60,851 nucleotides of DNA from Akkermansiaceae bacterium (lineage in GTDB: Bacteria > Verrucomicrobiota > Verrucomicrobiia > Verrucomicrobiales > Akkermansiaceae): assembly GCA_903827375.1 (NCBI GenBank), contig CAIKHZ010000217.1, forward strand, positions 1-60,851, read 5' to 3'. Below are positions 47,171-55,846 of this stretch, piece by piece. The first letter of the stretch is position 1; every line of letters begins with the position of its first letter. A program made the translations under genes and the position numbers. The notes under the pieces were generated by a model. That model was not told where the DNA came from. It saw only the letters and a list, made by a program, of their open reading frames with translations, and ran no database searches.

Positions 47171-48547
47171 ATGAATTTCAAGGCAATCATTTCCCGACAG
47201 AGGGAGTATTTTCGATCTGGAGCGACGCGTGGGCTTGATTTCCGGCGTGCACAGTTGTTGAAGCTGGCGGATCTGTTGGAATCTAATGAGGGGGAATTGC
47301 TCGCGGCACTTTACGCAGATTTGCGGAAGAGCCCGCATGAGGCCTACGCTTCGGAAATCGGATTTGTGCTTGGCGAGATTCGTTGCGCAGTGCGGCACCT
47401 CTCGGGCTGGATGAAACCGGAGGGCCGTCGTTCGCCCCTGCTGGCATGGCCCGCCAGCAGTCATATCCATTCGGAACCCTATGGCCTGGCCTTGATCATC
47501 GGTTCTTGGAATTACCCTCTCCAACTCTTGCTCTCGCCACTGGTTGGGGCGATTGCAGCCGGTAATTGCGCCATTCTCAAACCCTCCGAATTTGCGCCGA
47601 GCACGGCCAAGGTTTTGGAGCAATTGATCCGCGCCAACTATCCGGAAGATTACCTAACCGTCATTCAAGGTGAGCGCGAGACATCCGAGGCGTTGCTGAG
47701 GGAGAGATTCGACAGCATTTTCTTTACAGGCGGCACGGAGACCGGGCGTGTGGTGATGGCGGCAGCTGCCCGCCACCTGACGCCCGTAACTTTGGAACTT
47801 GGCGGAAAGTGCCCGTGTATCGTTAGCCATGACGCGCCGGTGGAAACTACCGCCCGGCGCATCGTCTGGGGGAAATTTATGAATGCCGGCCAGACATGCA
47901 TAGCGCCGGATCACGTCTGGGTGGATCGGCGAATCGCGGTCGAATTATTAGGTTCGATGAAGAAAGCGCTGGTGGAGTTCTATGGTGAGTTTCCGCAACA
48001 ATGTCCGGACTATGGAAGGATCGTCAATCGTCGGCATTTGGATCGCTTGGAGGGGTATCTCAAGGAGGGCAACATCGTTTGCGGTGGTGAAAGCGTCGCC
48101 GCTGATCTTTACATGGCACCCACAATTCTGACAGATGTTCCATGGGCTAGCCCGGTCATGACGGAGGAGATTTTCGGGCCGGTTCTACCGATGATCGAGT
48201 TTGGTGATATCGGCGAAGTTCTGGAAAATCTGCATGATCGGCCTAAGCCGCTCGCTTTGTATCTTTTTACCAACGACCGGATATTGCAAGAGCGGGTGCT
48301 TGCCGAAACCCAGTCTGGAGGAGTTTGCATCAACGACACCATCCTGCAAATCCTTGGTCACGACCTGCCGTTCGGCGGGGTCGGCGAGAGCGGTATGGGA
48401 AATTATCATGGCCGGGCCAGTTTTGATGGCTTCTCCCACCGCCGCGTGGTGATGCGTCGGCGCTTCGCATGGGACTCGAAATTCCGCTATCCGCCTCCGG
48501 GGGTTCCTTTGTCAGTGTTCAAACGTCTGCTCCGATTCCTCGGGTGA
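47171..48547 (+). CDS. class 3 aldehyde dehydrogenase, probably carotenoid aldehyde dehydrogenase
   Basis: A 458-residue NAD(P)-dependent aldehyde dehydrogenase. The ATG at 47171 (MNFKAIISRQ) is chosen because the earlier in-frame sequence is a shadow of the upstream gene's other frame. Visible: IIGSWNYPLQLLLSPLVGAI, the cofactor-binding FFTGGTETGRVVM, the general-base Glu in LELGGKCPCIV, the catalytic Cys in NAGQTCIAPDHVW, and TEEIFGPVLPM. It is 43 bp after the CrtI-family gene, so the two are very likely one operon. In staphyloxanthin-like and planctomycete C30 pathways an AldH oxidises the carotenoid aldehyde to the carboxylic acid; that assignment here rests on the neighbour. Confidence 0.85.
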   Translation: MNFKAIISRQREYFRSGATRGLDFRRAQLLKLADLLESNEGELLAALYADLRKSPHEAYASEIGFVLGEIRCAVRHLSGWMKPEGRRSPLLAWPASSHIHSEPYGLALIIGSWNYPLQLLLSPLVGAIAAGNCAILKPSEFAPSTAKVLEQLIRANYPEDYLTVIQGERETSEALLRERFDSIFFTGGTETGRVVMAAAARHLTPVTLELGGKCPCIVSHDAPVETTARRIVWGKFMNAGQTCIAPDHVWVDRRIAVELLGSMKKALVEFYGEFPQQCPDYGRIVNRRHLDRLEGYLKEGNIVCGGESVAADLYMAPTILTDVPWASPVMTEEIFGPVLPMIEFGDIGEVLENLHDRPKPLALYLFTNDRILQERVLAETQSGGVCINDTILQILGHDLPFGGVGESGMGNYHGRASFDGFSHRRVVMRRRFAWDSKFRYPPPGVPLSVFKRLLRFLG

Positions 48548-48742
48548 GGCACACTCGTCAACCTGAGTGATCCGCCTCATCCCACAGGAGTTTCGGCATC
48601 CTCGGAAGTTCCACTCACATCCTTGAAATGAGGATCCTTGAAAATACATTTTTCCGCAAAAAAAATCACCGATTTCGCTTGACGAGGTGGATTTGGCAGG
48701 CATGCTGCGCGTCCCGCAACCCCCGAACTTTCCCCCAAAATC

Positions 48743-49006
48743 ATGGCACGTATTTGTAGCATCAGAGGCACCCGCGTCCGCTCCGGCGGCAGAATTCATC
48801 GGTCTGGTTTGGCCAAGAAGAAGGGCGGGATTGGTCGCCACGTCACCAAGGTTGTCAAGCGCACGGTGTCGCCCAACCTGCAGGTCAAGCGCATTTGGGT
48901 GCCTGAACTCGATAAGTTTGTGCGGATCAAGCTGAGTTGCCGCGCCCTTAAGACCGTTAACAAAAACGGCGCTTACGTCACTCTCAAAAAGGCCGGCATC
49001 ATCTGA
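48743..49006 (+). CDS. rpmB: 50S ribosomal protein L28
   Basis: An 87-residue bL28 (start MARICSIRGTRVRSGGRI, ending NKNGAYVTLKKAGII), slightly longer than the 78-residue E. coli protein. It lacks a CxxC zinc motif, having only a single Cys at position 5 near the N-terminus. The leader (CCCCGAACTTTCCCCCAAAA) has no Shine-Dalgarno. A TTGACG hexamer at 48678-48683 could be part of a promoter. It is followed by a strong terminator, so it is probably monocistronic. Confidence 0.92.
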   Translation: MARICSIRGTRVRSGGRIHRSGLAKKKGGIGRHVTKVVKRTVSPNLQVKRIWVPELDKFVRIKLSCRALKTVNKNGAYVTLKKAGII

Positions 49007-49035
49007 GATCAGTCGGCTTTGTGTTTTTTATGACT

Positions 49036-49061
49036 GCGGTCCGGTGCTAACACCGGACCGC
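49036..49061 (+). terminator. rho-independent terminator after rpmB
   Basis: An 11-bp perfect stem GCGGTCCGGTG / CACCGGACCGC with loop CTAA, followed by TTCGTTTGT. It lies 30 bp after the rpmB stop. Confidence 0.88.
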
Positions 49062-49081
49062 TTCGTTTGTGGATTTGGCTG

Positions 49082-49098
49082 CTCGCATGGTAACATTT
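49082..49098. repeat. 17-bp exact repeat, copy 1 (copy 2 at 53486-53502)
   Basis: CTCGCATGGTAACATTT occurs at 49082-49098 and again, exactly, at 53486-53502, both intergenic. The two copies flank the left Gld-like module. It may mark remnants of one mobile or repetitive element; a chance match is possible. Confidence 0.35.
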
Positions 49099-49202
49099 GA
49101 GATGGCTTGACCTCGTGGTGCATTTGAGGGCGAACCCTGAGTTCTGAGGATGCTCGCCGAAAGTGCCATATTTCGAATGAATGGCCGCAGGGATCTGCCT
49201 GA

Positions 49203-51089
49203 TTATGGCTCAGCGAGGACGTCCACAGCGAGGTTTTCGAAGGAGGAGCGCTCAATCAAAAACGGGTGGTCGTCTGAGCCCTCGCGGCCATAGTAGAAGG
49301 CTGGCGGAGAGGCGCCAGCTTGCGGGGCGAAGGTCAATTGGTGGCGGTTGATGCCGGTGGTTGTTCCCTGGTCATCGACCTGCTTTTCCTCGACCGTGAG
49401 GGTGAGTGCGGGGGCTGCCAGGGCGGAGTTGGCATCCGCGTCGTCGGCAGCGAGCCAGCGGGTGGTTTCAAGGGCTTCCAGGGAGGCCAGTAAAATCTTG
49501 GCGTTGGTGGGGTTGATCGCGTCGCTGATATCCTTGCCGGCACTCGTGCCGTGCCAGGTTTCATCAAACAGGTAATCGTAGGCTAGGGTGATGGGCACTT
49601 GTTGGGGCACGCTGCGTTGGATGGATTGCAGATCGATGCGACTCAGCGACCACAACCTTGAGCTGCGCCATTCGTAGGGATGGATGGCGATGGAGGTGAG
49701 CAGGGATCTGTCAACTCGAGCGACACTGGAGGTGCCGAGGCGGTTGACGAAGATGGTGCCGTGCTTGTCCATGCCGAAGCGCAGCGTGAGGGCGCGGCTG
49801 TCTTGGGCGAGAAAGCTGAGAGTGAGAAACGGGCGGGTCAGTCCCCACGGGGTGAAGTCAGTGGCGGCATCTGATTCGAAGCCGATGACCCGCTCGGTGG
49901 TCATCGCTTTGAGCAATTCGTAGAGGCGAAGTTCGTTGGCTTGGTGCTTGCGGCCTTCGATCACGGTCGTCCAAAGCTTGGCATCCTCGCGGGTGACAAA
50001 AATTTCGGGACCGGTGGACGGTTGAATTGAGACAGCTTGTAGCGACGCGACGATCAGATTGGTGAGAGTGGAATCACGCAGGTCGTTGACAGCCAGTGGC
50101 AGGTCTGCTAGGGACACCAGATCGAGTTGTGGCTTGAGGGGCAGCTTGAAGACGGTGCCCGGTCGGTCGCTCACGGTGGCGTTGACGTCGCGAGCGGCCG
50201 GGGTTTCCGGCGGGTGAATTTCCAGCACGGTTTCCGAATCAGAACCAAACAAGGTCAGGGCGATTTCCCTGGAGGCGTTTGCGGCACCCTTGGTTGGCGG
50301 GGTGGGGGCGGTGTCATTGATGGCGACGGCCTGCAAGTTGTGTAACCCTTCGATGAGGGTTTTGATGGCAGCGGGATCTGTTCTCAAATCCAAGGGCTTG
50401 ACGATGTGCCATGCCTCCTGGGGCGTGTCGCGGCCAAGGGTCAGCTCACCTTCGGCACTGCGAATGCGGATTTTTCGCAGGGTGGCGGGATGAAAGAAAA
50501 ACGGATGATGGTCTCGCAGGTACTTGAGCTGGTTTTTGAAGAGGGGCAGAATATCACCGGTGCAGGCGAACACATGGCTCTTGCGGTTCTTGTCCCATGG
50601 CTGGACAAAGAGGGTCGGCACCGGTTGGCCGCCCTCGGGATCGTTGGCCTGCCACGGCGTGCGCCGCCCCAGCCGATACTTGGCCAGCGGCCGCCCGTCC
50701 GCCCCTTCCAGGCGAATGTGGATCGCATCTTCCGCCAGCCCGGTTTCCGCCAGATGGATTTCACCCGTCGGCGCTAGGTCTTCCACACGCGTGCCAAGGG
50801 TGAAGCTAATGATGCTCACCGCTGCCCGTGGATCCATCCGGTCTTGCCACGGCTGCACCCCCTGCCAGCCGTTGGCGGATTTGACAAACTCAGCATTCTT
50901 CCCCTGCGCCGAAATTTGAATTTTTCGCACATCTCCCGCCGCAAATGACGTGTAAAGCCGCTCCCCGGGTGGGGTTGGGGGCGTGCCGAACAGGTTGCCG
51001 GGTTTTCCGTCCGACAGCCACCACCCGGCCAACCCGCAGGTGACCAGCGCGATGAGACTCAGCAGGAATGTGAAGGCGGTGGAGCGCAT
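49203..51089 (-). CDS. DUF4340 domain protein (Gld-like module, left copy)
   Basis: 628 residues: an N-terminal membrane anchor (FTFLLSLIALVTCGLAGWWLS) and a large extracytoplasmic part with DUF4340 features (EFVKSANGWQGVQPWQDRMD, AKYRLGRRTPWQ, DRSLLTSIAIHPYEWRSSRL). I use the ATG at 51089 (MRSTAFTF), 5 bp after the stop of the GldG-like gene; the in-frame ATG at 51116 would overlap that gene. Homolog in domain content of the incomplete gene at the right edge. Family: DUF4340 proteins are frequently encoded after ABC/GldG modules; their biochemical role is not known. Confidence 0.8.
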   Translation of the reverse strand: MRSTAFTFLLSLIALVTCGLAGWWLSDGKPGNLFGTPPTPPGERLYTSFAAGDVRKIQISAQGKNAEFVKSANGWQGVQPWQDRMDPRAAVSIISFTLGTRVEDLAPTGEIHLAETGLAEDAIHIRLEGADGRPLAKYRLGRRTPWQANDPEGGQPVPTLFVQPWDKNRKSHVFACTGDILPLFKNQLKYLRDHHPFFFHPATLRKIRIRSAEGELTLGRDTPQEAWHIVKPLDLRTDPAAIKTLIEGLHNLQAVAINDTAPTPPTKGAANASREIALTLFGSDSETVLEIHPPETPAARDVNATVSDRPGTVFKLPLKPQLDLVSLADLPLAVNDLRDSTLTNLIVASLQAVSIQPSTGPEIFVTREDAKLWTTVIEGRKHQANELRLYELLKAMTTERVIGFESDAATDFTPWGLTRPFLTLSFLAQDSRALTLRFGMDKHGTIFVNRLGTSSVARVDRSLLTSIAIHPYEWRSSRLWSLSRIDLQSIQRSVPQQVPITLAYDYLFDETWHGTSAGKDISDAINPTNAKILLASLEALETTRWLAADDADANSALAAPALTLTVEEKQVDDQGTTTGINRHQLTFAPQAGASPPAFYYGREGSDDHPFLIERSSFENLAVDVLAEP

Positions 51090-51094
51090 GAGCG

Positions 51095-52639
51095 TCAAGC
51101 ACGGCGCGAGGACCAAATCAGCGCCCCAAGCAAAATGAAAATGGCCGGGAAAAACACCAGGTTGATCCGGTTGATGAAGCCCACCTGCGCCTCAAGAATG
51201 GGCAATTTGTAGGTGCCCAGCGAACGCGGGCCGATGCCTGCCAAGGCCTCGCGGCCGAGCAACCAGTTGACCGAGGATGCGAGGAAGTCGAGGTTCTCAG
51301 CGCGTTGGTTCACAGGTTTGAGGAAATCCGTGTTGGTAATGATGATCATCCGAGACGTTTGCCCGGAGAGCTTATCACTGGAAATGGCTCCGCGGGTCAC
51401 ACTCGCCGCCAGAAATAACGGGGCCGCGTGGTCTTCAAGCTTGTTGAATGCCTCGTTGCCAGTGCCAAATTTCGTCTCTCCCCAAAACCCCTCCGCCACC
51501 TCGAACAACCCCCACGGATAGATCTTGCGCGTCCCCAGATCATCGGCATTTTCCCGTACCTCTAACGACGAACTCGCCCCCTCAAAGGAACTCGTCTGGC
51601 CCGCCAGATCCTTGAGAAAATCAATGCTGCGGGTGAACGTCCCCCGGGCCGTCGTGACCAAACGGCCGTTTTCCTTGGCGATGACCCGGTCGTGCTGCGG
51701 GGTCACCCCGTTGGCGCGTAGAAACGCCCGCAGTTTGGGCAGTGAGTTGCCGGGCTCTAGCAGAATTAGCAACGCTGCTCGGGGGCGTGCCCAATAGGCC
51801 TCCAAAACCCCGAGTTCCTCATCGGTCAGATCGTATTTTGGAGCGACCAGAGCCACCCCTTCGGCATCTGCGGGTATCTCTCCGAGCCCTGCCAGGTTGA
51901 TCGCTTCAAGCTCGGTGTTTTGAAACCGCAACGTGTTTTCTAATAATTTCCACGGCGAGTTCTCGCCCTCCCCATCGATCCGGCTCTTGTCAGCCAGCAA
52001 CAACATCTTGCGGGCCCGGCCTTCGATCGCGTGCACTAGCCCGGCAGTTAGAACGTCTTCCCCCTGAAATCCGCTGGCCCGCCGCTGCCCCTGTTGATCG
52101 CTTGTGTGCAGCACCATATCGCTGGCCAGAACCAGTTTGATCTTCGGGTTGAGTTCGTGAATCCCGGCTTTGGTGCTCATGGCCGCACTCTCGTCAGTGC
52201 GCCCATCCATGATAATGACCGGCTGGGTCAGGCTCAGCTCATAAGCCGCCATCACCTGCTGTGTGCGGTCCGGGCTGCGCAGCGGGTCGACCACTTCCAA
52301 TTGGATTTTTCCATGGGATTGCCGGGCGTACTCCTCAGCTAACACCCGCACCCGCTCATAGAACGGGTCTGAGCGGTGAAATGCCATGATCCACTTCACG
52401 GGTTTGCTGCGGCTCGACAACGCGTCGGACGCCAGGTAGCGGCAGGTGGCGGGCGAGAGGGTGTAGGTCTTGTCGCGGCTCAGGTCGATGCGGGTGAAAT
52501 GGCGGGCGGAGAGGTAGTTCAGTGCGATGAGGGTCAGGCCGACCAGCAGGATTTGCAGGATTGAGATGGTTCCGATGCTCCAGCGGTTGAGTGGGCTGGC
52601 GGGCAGTTCCGGGGGCGGGGGAGGGGATTCAGACATCAT
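51095..52639 (-). CDS. GldG-like ABC transporter auxiliary protein (left copy)
   Basis: 514 residues: a Pro-rich cytoplasmic start (SPPPPPELPASPL), a TM helix (TISILQILLVGLTLIALNYL), RIDLSRDKTYTLSPATCRYL as in GldG/ABC_transp_aux proteins, a periplasmic Rossmann-like region (KIQLEVVDPLRSPDRTQQVM; KMLLLADKSRIDGEGE), and a C-terminal TM helix (NLVFFPAIFILLGALIWSSR). It lies 18 bp after the permease and 5 bp before the DUF4340 gene. It presumably forms a complex with the permease. Confidence 0.82.
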   Translation of the reverse strand: MMSESPPPPPELPASPLNRWSIGTISILQILLVGLTLIALNYLSARHFTRIDLSRDKTYTLSPATCRYLASDALSSRSKPVKWIMAFHRSDPFYERVRVLAEEYARQSHGKIQLEVVDPLRSPDRTQQVMAAYELSLTQPVIIMDGRTDESAAMSTKAGIHELNPKIKLVLASDMVLHTSDQQGQRRASGFQGEDVLTAGLVHAIEGRARKMLLLADKSRIDGEGENSPWKLLENTLRFQNTELEAINLAGLGEIPADAEGVALVAPKYDLTDEELGVLEAYWARPRAALLILLEPGNSLPKLRAFLRANGVTPQHDRVIAKENGRLVTTARGTFTRSIDFLKDLAGQTSSFEGASSSLEVRENADDLGTRKIYPWGLFEVAEGFWGETKFGTGNEAFNKLEDHAAPLFLAASVTRGAISSDKLSGQTSRMIIITNTDFLKPVNQRAENLDFLASSVNWLLGREALAGIGPRSLGTYKLPILEAQVGFINRINLVFFPAIFILLGALIWSSRRA

Positions 52640-52657
52640 GTGGGTAAGGATGGCAAA

Positions 52658-53410
52658 TCACTTGCGCCAGCGACGGAAATCCACAACCTGATACGTCAGG
52701 AACAGAAGAAACCCCGTCACGCTCAGGTAATACACCACCGCTCGGCTGTCAAGCAGGCCGCTGGCAAAGTAATGCAGGTGGCGTTGCGAGGAAATGTAGT
52801 GAAAAAATTCAGCTCCGGCGAAAGCCTCGCCCCAGATCAATGTGACGTAGCCCACGAAATACTGAATCACCAGTAGGCCGATGGTGATGATGCCCGCGAT
52901 GATCTGGCTGGAGGTCAGTGCCGAGGCCAAGCACCCTACGGCTGTAAACGCCGCGCCCATGAGCATCAGAATCGTGAAGGTGCCACCCAGCGCCCCGCCT
53001 GTCCAAGCTGGAGGCAGGCCCGTCACCCATTCGAACAATTTGAATTGGATCAGGGATGGCAGCCACAGCACGGCGTAGAAGATCATGGCTGCGAGGTATT
53101 TTGAGGCGACCACCTGAGAGGTTCGGACCGGGGCGGTGAGCAGGGTTTCCAAGGTTCCTGTCCGCTCTTCCTCCGCGAAGAGCCGCATCGTAATCAGCGG
53201 AAAGATGAATAAAAAATAAAACCAGAACACCGGCGTGTGGAACGTCACGTAAACGAGGCTGTCCTTCATCGGTGTGTCCCGGAACCCCTTCATCGCCGTC
53301 GATAAGGAAATCCCTTGCATCAACGTCACAAACGCCAGCACAATCCATCCAAAAGGGGCCAGATAAAACCCTTTGAGCTCTTTAAAAATCAGGATGCGGA
53401 ACAATCTCAT
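52658..53410 (-). CDS. ABC-2 type permease, GldF-like (left copy)
   Basis: A 250-residue six-helix permease (MRLFRILIFKELKGFYLAP, YFLFIFPLITMRLFAEEERT, GTLETLLTAPVRTSQVVASK). The conserved MRLFAEEERTGTLETLLTAP loop is the same as in the right-hand permease (MRLWADEQRNGTIELLGTFP). First gene of a three-gene minus-strand unit. No ATPase gene is in this unit. Confidence 0.87.
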   Translation of the reverse strand: MRLFRILIFKELKGFYLAPFGWIVLAFVTLMQGISLSTAMKGFRDTPMKDSLVYVTFHTPVFWFYFLFIFPLITMRLFAEEERTGTLETLLTAPVRTSQVVASKYLAAMIFYAVLWLPSLIQFKLFEWVTGLPPAWTGGALGGTFTILMLMGAAFTAVGCLASALTSSQIIAGIITIGLLVIQYFVGYVTLIWGEAFAGAEFFHYISSQRHLHYFASGLLDSRAVVYYLSVTGFLLFLTYQVVDFRRWRK

Positions 53411-53819
53411 GTCGCGTTGCGGGCGCTTCCTATGCCATTTCAGCCCGCGAGCAAAGACAAATGACAGCGCAGCATGGGGTCAGTCCTCGCATGGTAACAT
53501 TTTTTCGAAGTTTGGGGGGCAATTTTTTGCTTCGTAGCGGGCGGTCTTCTGCTGGATCAGGCTATACGCGTCTGAAAAGAGTCGGCGCAGGTGTTCGAGC
53601 AGCCAATTCTTGCAGCCTTTTCCTGTTCAAAAGCCACAAAACACGGGCCCGGTAGTCAAGCCGCAGTCAACTATGGAATGACTGGCATCATGAAATTTTC
53701 TTTCGTCGAATTTTTCAATGCTTGTTTTCTGTGTTGAACAAGTCGATGACTCTCCGCCGCGAGCGGTGGATGGTTGTCTGAGATCCTGAGTTTGTCCATC
53801 TTACGCTTGCCCACATCTT
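53411..53819. other. 409-bp intergenic region between divergent genes
   Basis: It holds the second copy of the 17-bp repeat (53486-53502). On the minus strand a 48-codon open stretch at 53480-53626 reads CKNWLLEHLRRLFSDAYSL then KTARYEAKNCPPNFEKM, with protein-like composition and no start codon. It may be the tail of a lost gene, possibly from a mobile element. The remaining ~190 bp before the DEAD-box helicase is AT-richer and would be its long 5' leader; no hairpin stands out. Confidence 0.35.
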
Positions 53820-55532
53820 ATGGAAACACCACCTTTCTCCGAACTCGGCCTTCCTTCCTGCCTGCTTGAGGCCATTGAAACCTTGGGCTACGAGCGCCCC
53901 TCGCCGATCCAGGCAATGAGCATTCCGCCAGCCTTGCAGGGCAGGGATCTGGTTGGGCTGTCAGAAACGGGTTCAGGCAAGACCGCTGCTTTTGCCTTAC
54001 CTGCCCTTGCATTGCTGGATGTGCATTCCCTTCATCCACAAGTTCTGATTTTGTGCCCGACGCGTGAATTGGCGGTGCAGGTGTGCGAAGACGTCCACCG
54101 GCTTGGCGCAAAACTCACTGGTTTGCACGCCACCCCGGTTTACGGCGGTGCGCCGATGGACCGCCAATTGCGGGCCTTGCGCTCGGGAGCCCAGTTAATT
54201 GTGGGGACGCCCGGTCGCCTGCTGGATCATTTGCGGCGGGGTTCTTTTGATGCATCCCGGATCAAGCTGGCCATTCTGGATGAGGCTGATCGCATGCTGG
54301 ACATGGGATTCCGCGATGAAATGGACGAGTTGCTGGCGGCCCTTTCCGCCGATCGTCAGACGTTGTTTTTCTCGGCCACCATGAACCCGGGTGTCTCACG
54401 CCTGATTCAGCGGTTTGGAAAAAATCCTGAAATCATTGAAGTTCAGCAAAAATCCCGAACTGTCTCGACGGTTGACCAATCGTACTTTGAAGTGCGCCAG
54501 CGTTCTAAAGTCGAGGTGCTCTCGCGTATTCTCGACATGAGCCCGCCACGGCTGGCCCTTATTTTTTGCAATACCAAGCGCTCGGTGGACGAATGCACGG
54601 AAGATCTCGTCAACCGCGGTTATGCTGCCGACCGCTTGCACGGGGATATGACCCAGCAAATGCGCGAGCGGGTTCTCAAGCGCTTTCGTGAGGGGTCCGT
54701 GGAGTTGCTGGTGGCAACTGACGTCGCGGCCCGCGGTCTTGACATCGACGAGATCGACATCGTTTTCAATTACGATCTGCCCACCGACCCCGAGGATTAT
54801 GTCCACCGCATCGGCCGCACTGGCCGTGCCGGGCGCTCCGGCCGGGCTGTGAGTTTCGTTTATGGCCGGGAAATTTACCGCATCCAATCGATAGAGCGCT
54901 ACACTCGCTCGGTGATTCGGCGTGAACGCATCCCTTCCCAGGAACAAGTCGAGGGCCGCCGAGCCGACCTGATTTTTGACTCTTTGAAAGAGCGGCTCGA
55001 AACCGGGAAGTTCGATGCCTATCAGGATAATATTGACCGGCTTCTGGAGCAAGGACACACGCCCACCGATATCGCTGGTGCGCTGGTGACGTTGCTGCGC
55101 GAGGCGAGTGGCCGGGAAGGCTCCGCCATCGAAGAAGATCGTGAACCCGAGCGCCGCGATCCTCGTGATGCGAAGTTTAAAAAATCCAAGGACCCGGTCT
55201 TTTTGCGCGAAAGCGGTCCCAAATCCCATCCCGAGCGCCCCGAGCGCCCCGGTTCGCGCGATGCCCAATCGTCCGGACACGGCATGGCCAGCCTGTTCCT
55301 TTCCCTCGGAAAAACCCATGGCGTCATGGCCAAGGAAATCGTCGGCATGCTCTATCGCGAGGCCGGCTTGCCCGATGGTTGCCTCGGCCGCATCTCCCTA
55401 TTCCCCAAACACTCCCTCGTCGATGTGCCCGAGGCCTTCGTCAATCAAGTCATCGATCGCACCCGCAACGCCCGTCTTCGAGGCCGACCGTTCCGGATCG
55501 ACCGCGACCGAGGCCCCCTCGATCGCTCTTGA
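53820..55532 (+). CDS. deaD: DEAD-box RNA helicase with DbpA-type RNA-binding domain
   Basis: 570 residues. A Q-motif region (FSELGLPSCLLEAIETLGYE; PSPIQAMSIP), Walker A SETGSGKTAAFALP (~residue 49), PTRELAVQV, GTPGRLLDHL, DEAD in LAILDEADRMLDMGF (~152), SATMNPGVSR, DVAARGLDIDEIDIVFNYD and HRIGRTGRAGRSGRA. A charged linker (DREPERRDPRDAKFKKSKDP) is followed by a C-terminal DbpA/CsdA-like RRM (MASLFLSLGKTHGVMAKEIV; VDVPEAFVNQVID). Family role: ribosome assembly and mRNA unwinding, often cold-induced. The long upstream leader would fit cold-shock control but I see no specific motif. Confidence 0.92.
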   Translation: METPPFSELGLPSCLLEAIETLGYERPSPIQAMSIPPALQGRDLVGLSETGSGKTAAFALPALALLDVHSLHPQVLILCPTRELAVQVCEDVHRLGAKLTGLHATPVYGGAPMDRQLRALRSGAQLIVGTPGRLLDHLRRGSFDASRIKLAILDEADRMLDMGFRDEMDELLAALSADRQTLFFSATMNPGVSRLIQRFGKNPEIIEVQQKSRTVSTVDQSYFEVRQRSKVEVLSRILDMSPPRLALIFCNTKRSVDECTEDLVNRGYAADRLHGDMTQQMRERVLKRFREGSVELLVATDVAARGLDIDEIDIVFNYDLPTDPEDYVHRIGRTGRAGRSGRAVSFVYGREIYRIQSIERYTRSVIRRERIPSQEQVEGRRADLIFDSLKERLETGKFDAYQDNIDRLLEQGHTPTDIAGALVTLLREASGREGSAIEEDREPERRDPRDAKFKKSKDPVFLRESGPKSHPERPERPGSRDAQSSGHGMASLFLSLGKTHGVMAKEIVGMLYREAGLPDGCLGRISLFPKHSLVDVPEAFVNQVIDRTRNARLRGRPFRIDRDRGPLDRS

Positions 55533-55846
55533 GCCCACAAGCAGCAGCCCCAGCAAGCTCAACACCATTCATACCATAAATGCCAGTCATGATTGTGTTG
55601 ACGTCTTCCGCGTCCACAGCCGCAGTCTGCGGCACGCCTCCCCATGATGTCAGACATCTTTTTGTTGCCGTCTGCGGCACTGCGCGCCGGTGGTTCTGCG
55701 GGGGATCCACCGGAGGCTCAGGGCCGCGCTGAAAATCATTTTTTCTGGCAAAAAAAGACATGAATTTACACAAGAATCTGTGTCGGCGTCGTTACTAACC
55801 CGAATCCGAATCGCAGGATAATGCACCTCAATTCCACTTATTTCAC
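55533..55846. other. 314-bp intergenic region with REP-like palindrome
   Basis: It contains the palindrome GCCGCAGTCTGCGGC (55619-55633) and, 42 bp later, a second GTCTGCGGCAC. The first palindrome resembles those at 18217 and 39040 in form (GCCGC-N5-GCGGC). A 107-codon minus-strand frame here runs into the helicase gene and shows a repeated VPQTA caused by the repeat; I do not call it a gene. The last ~100 bp is AT-rich and should hold the promoter of the ABC module. Confidence 0.45.

Noticed and set aside
49028..49255. 75-codon minus-strand frame after the DUF4340 gene
   Set aside because: Overlaps the rpmB terminator hairpin and the 3' end of the DUF4340 gene; composition not protein-like.
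54396..55319. 307-codon minus-strand frame
   Set aside because: Shadow of the DEAD-box helicase gene.
55450..55773. 107-codon minus-strand frame with a repeated VPQTA
   Set aside because: The repeat comes from the palindromic DNA element; the frame overlaps the helicase gene and has no homology features I recognise.
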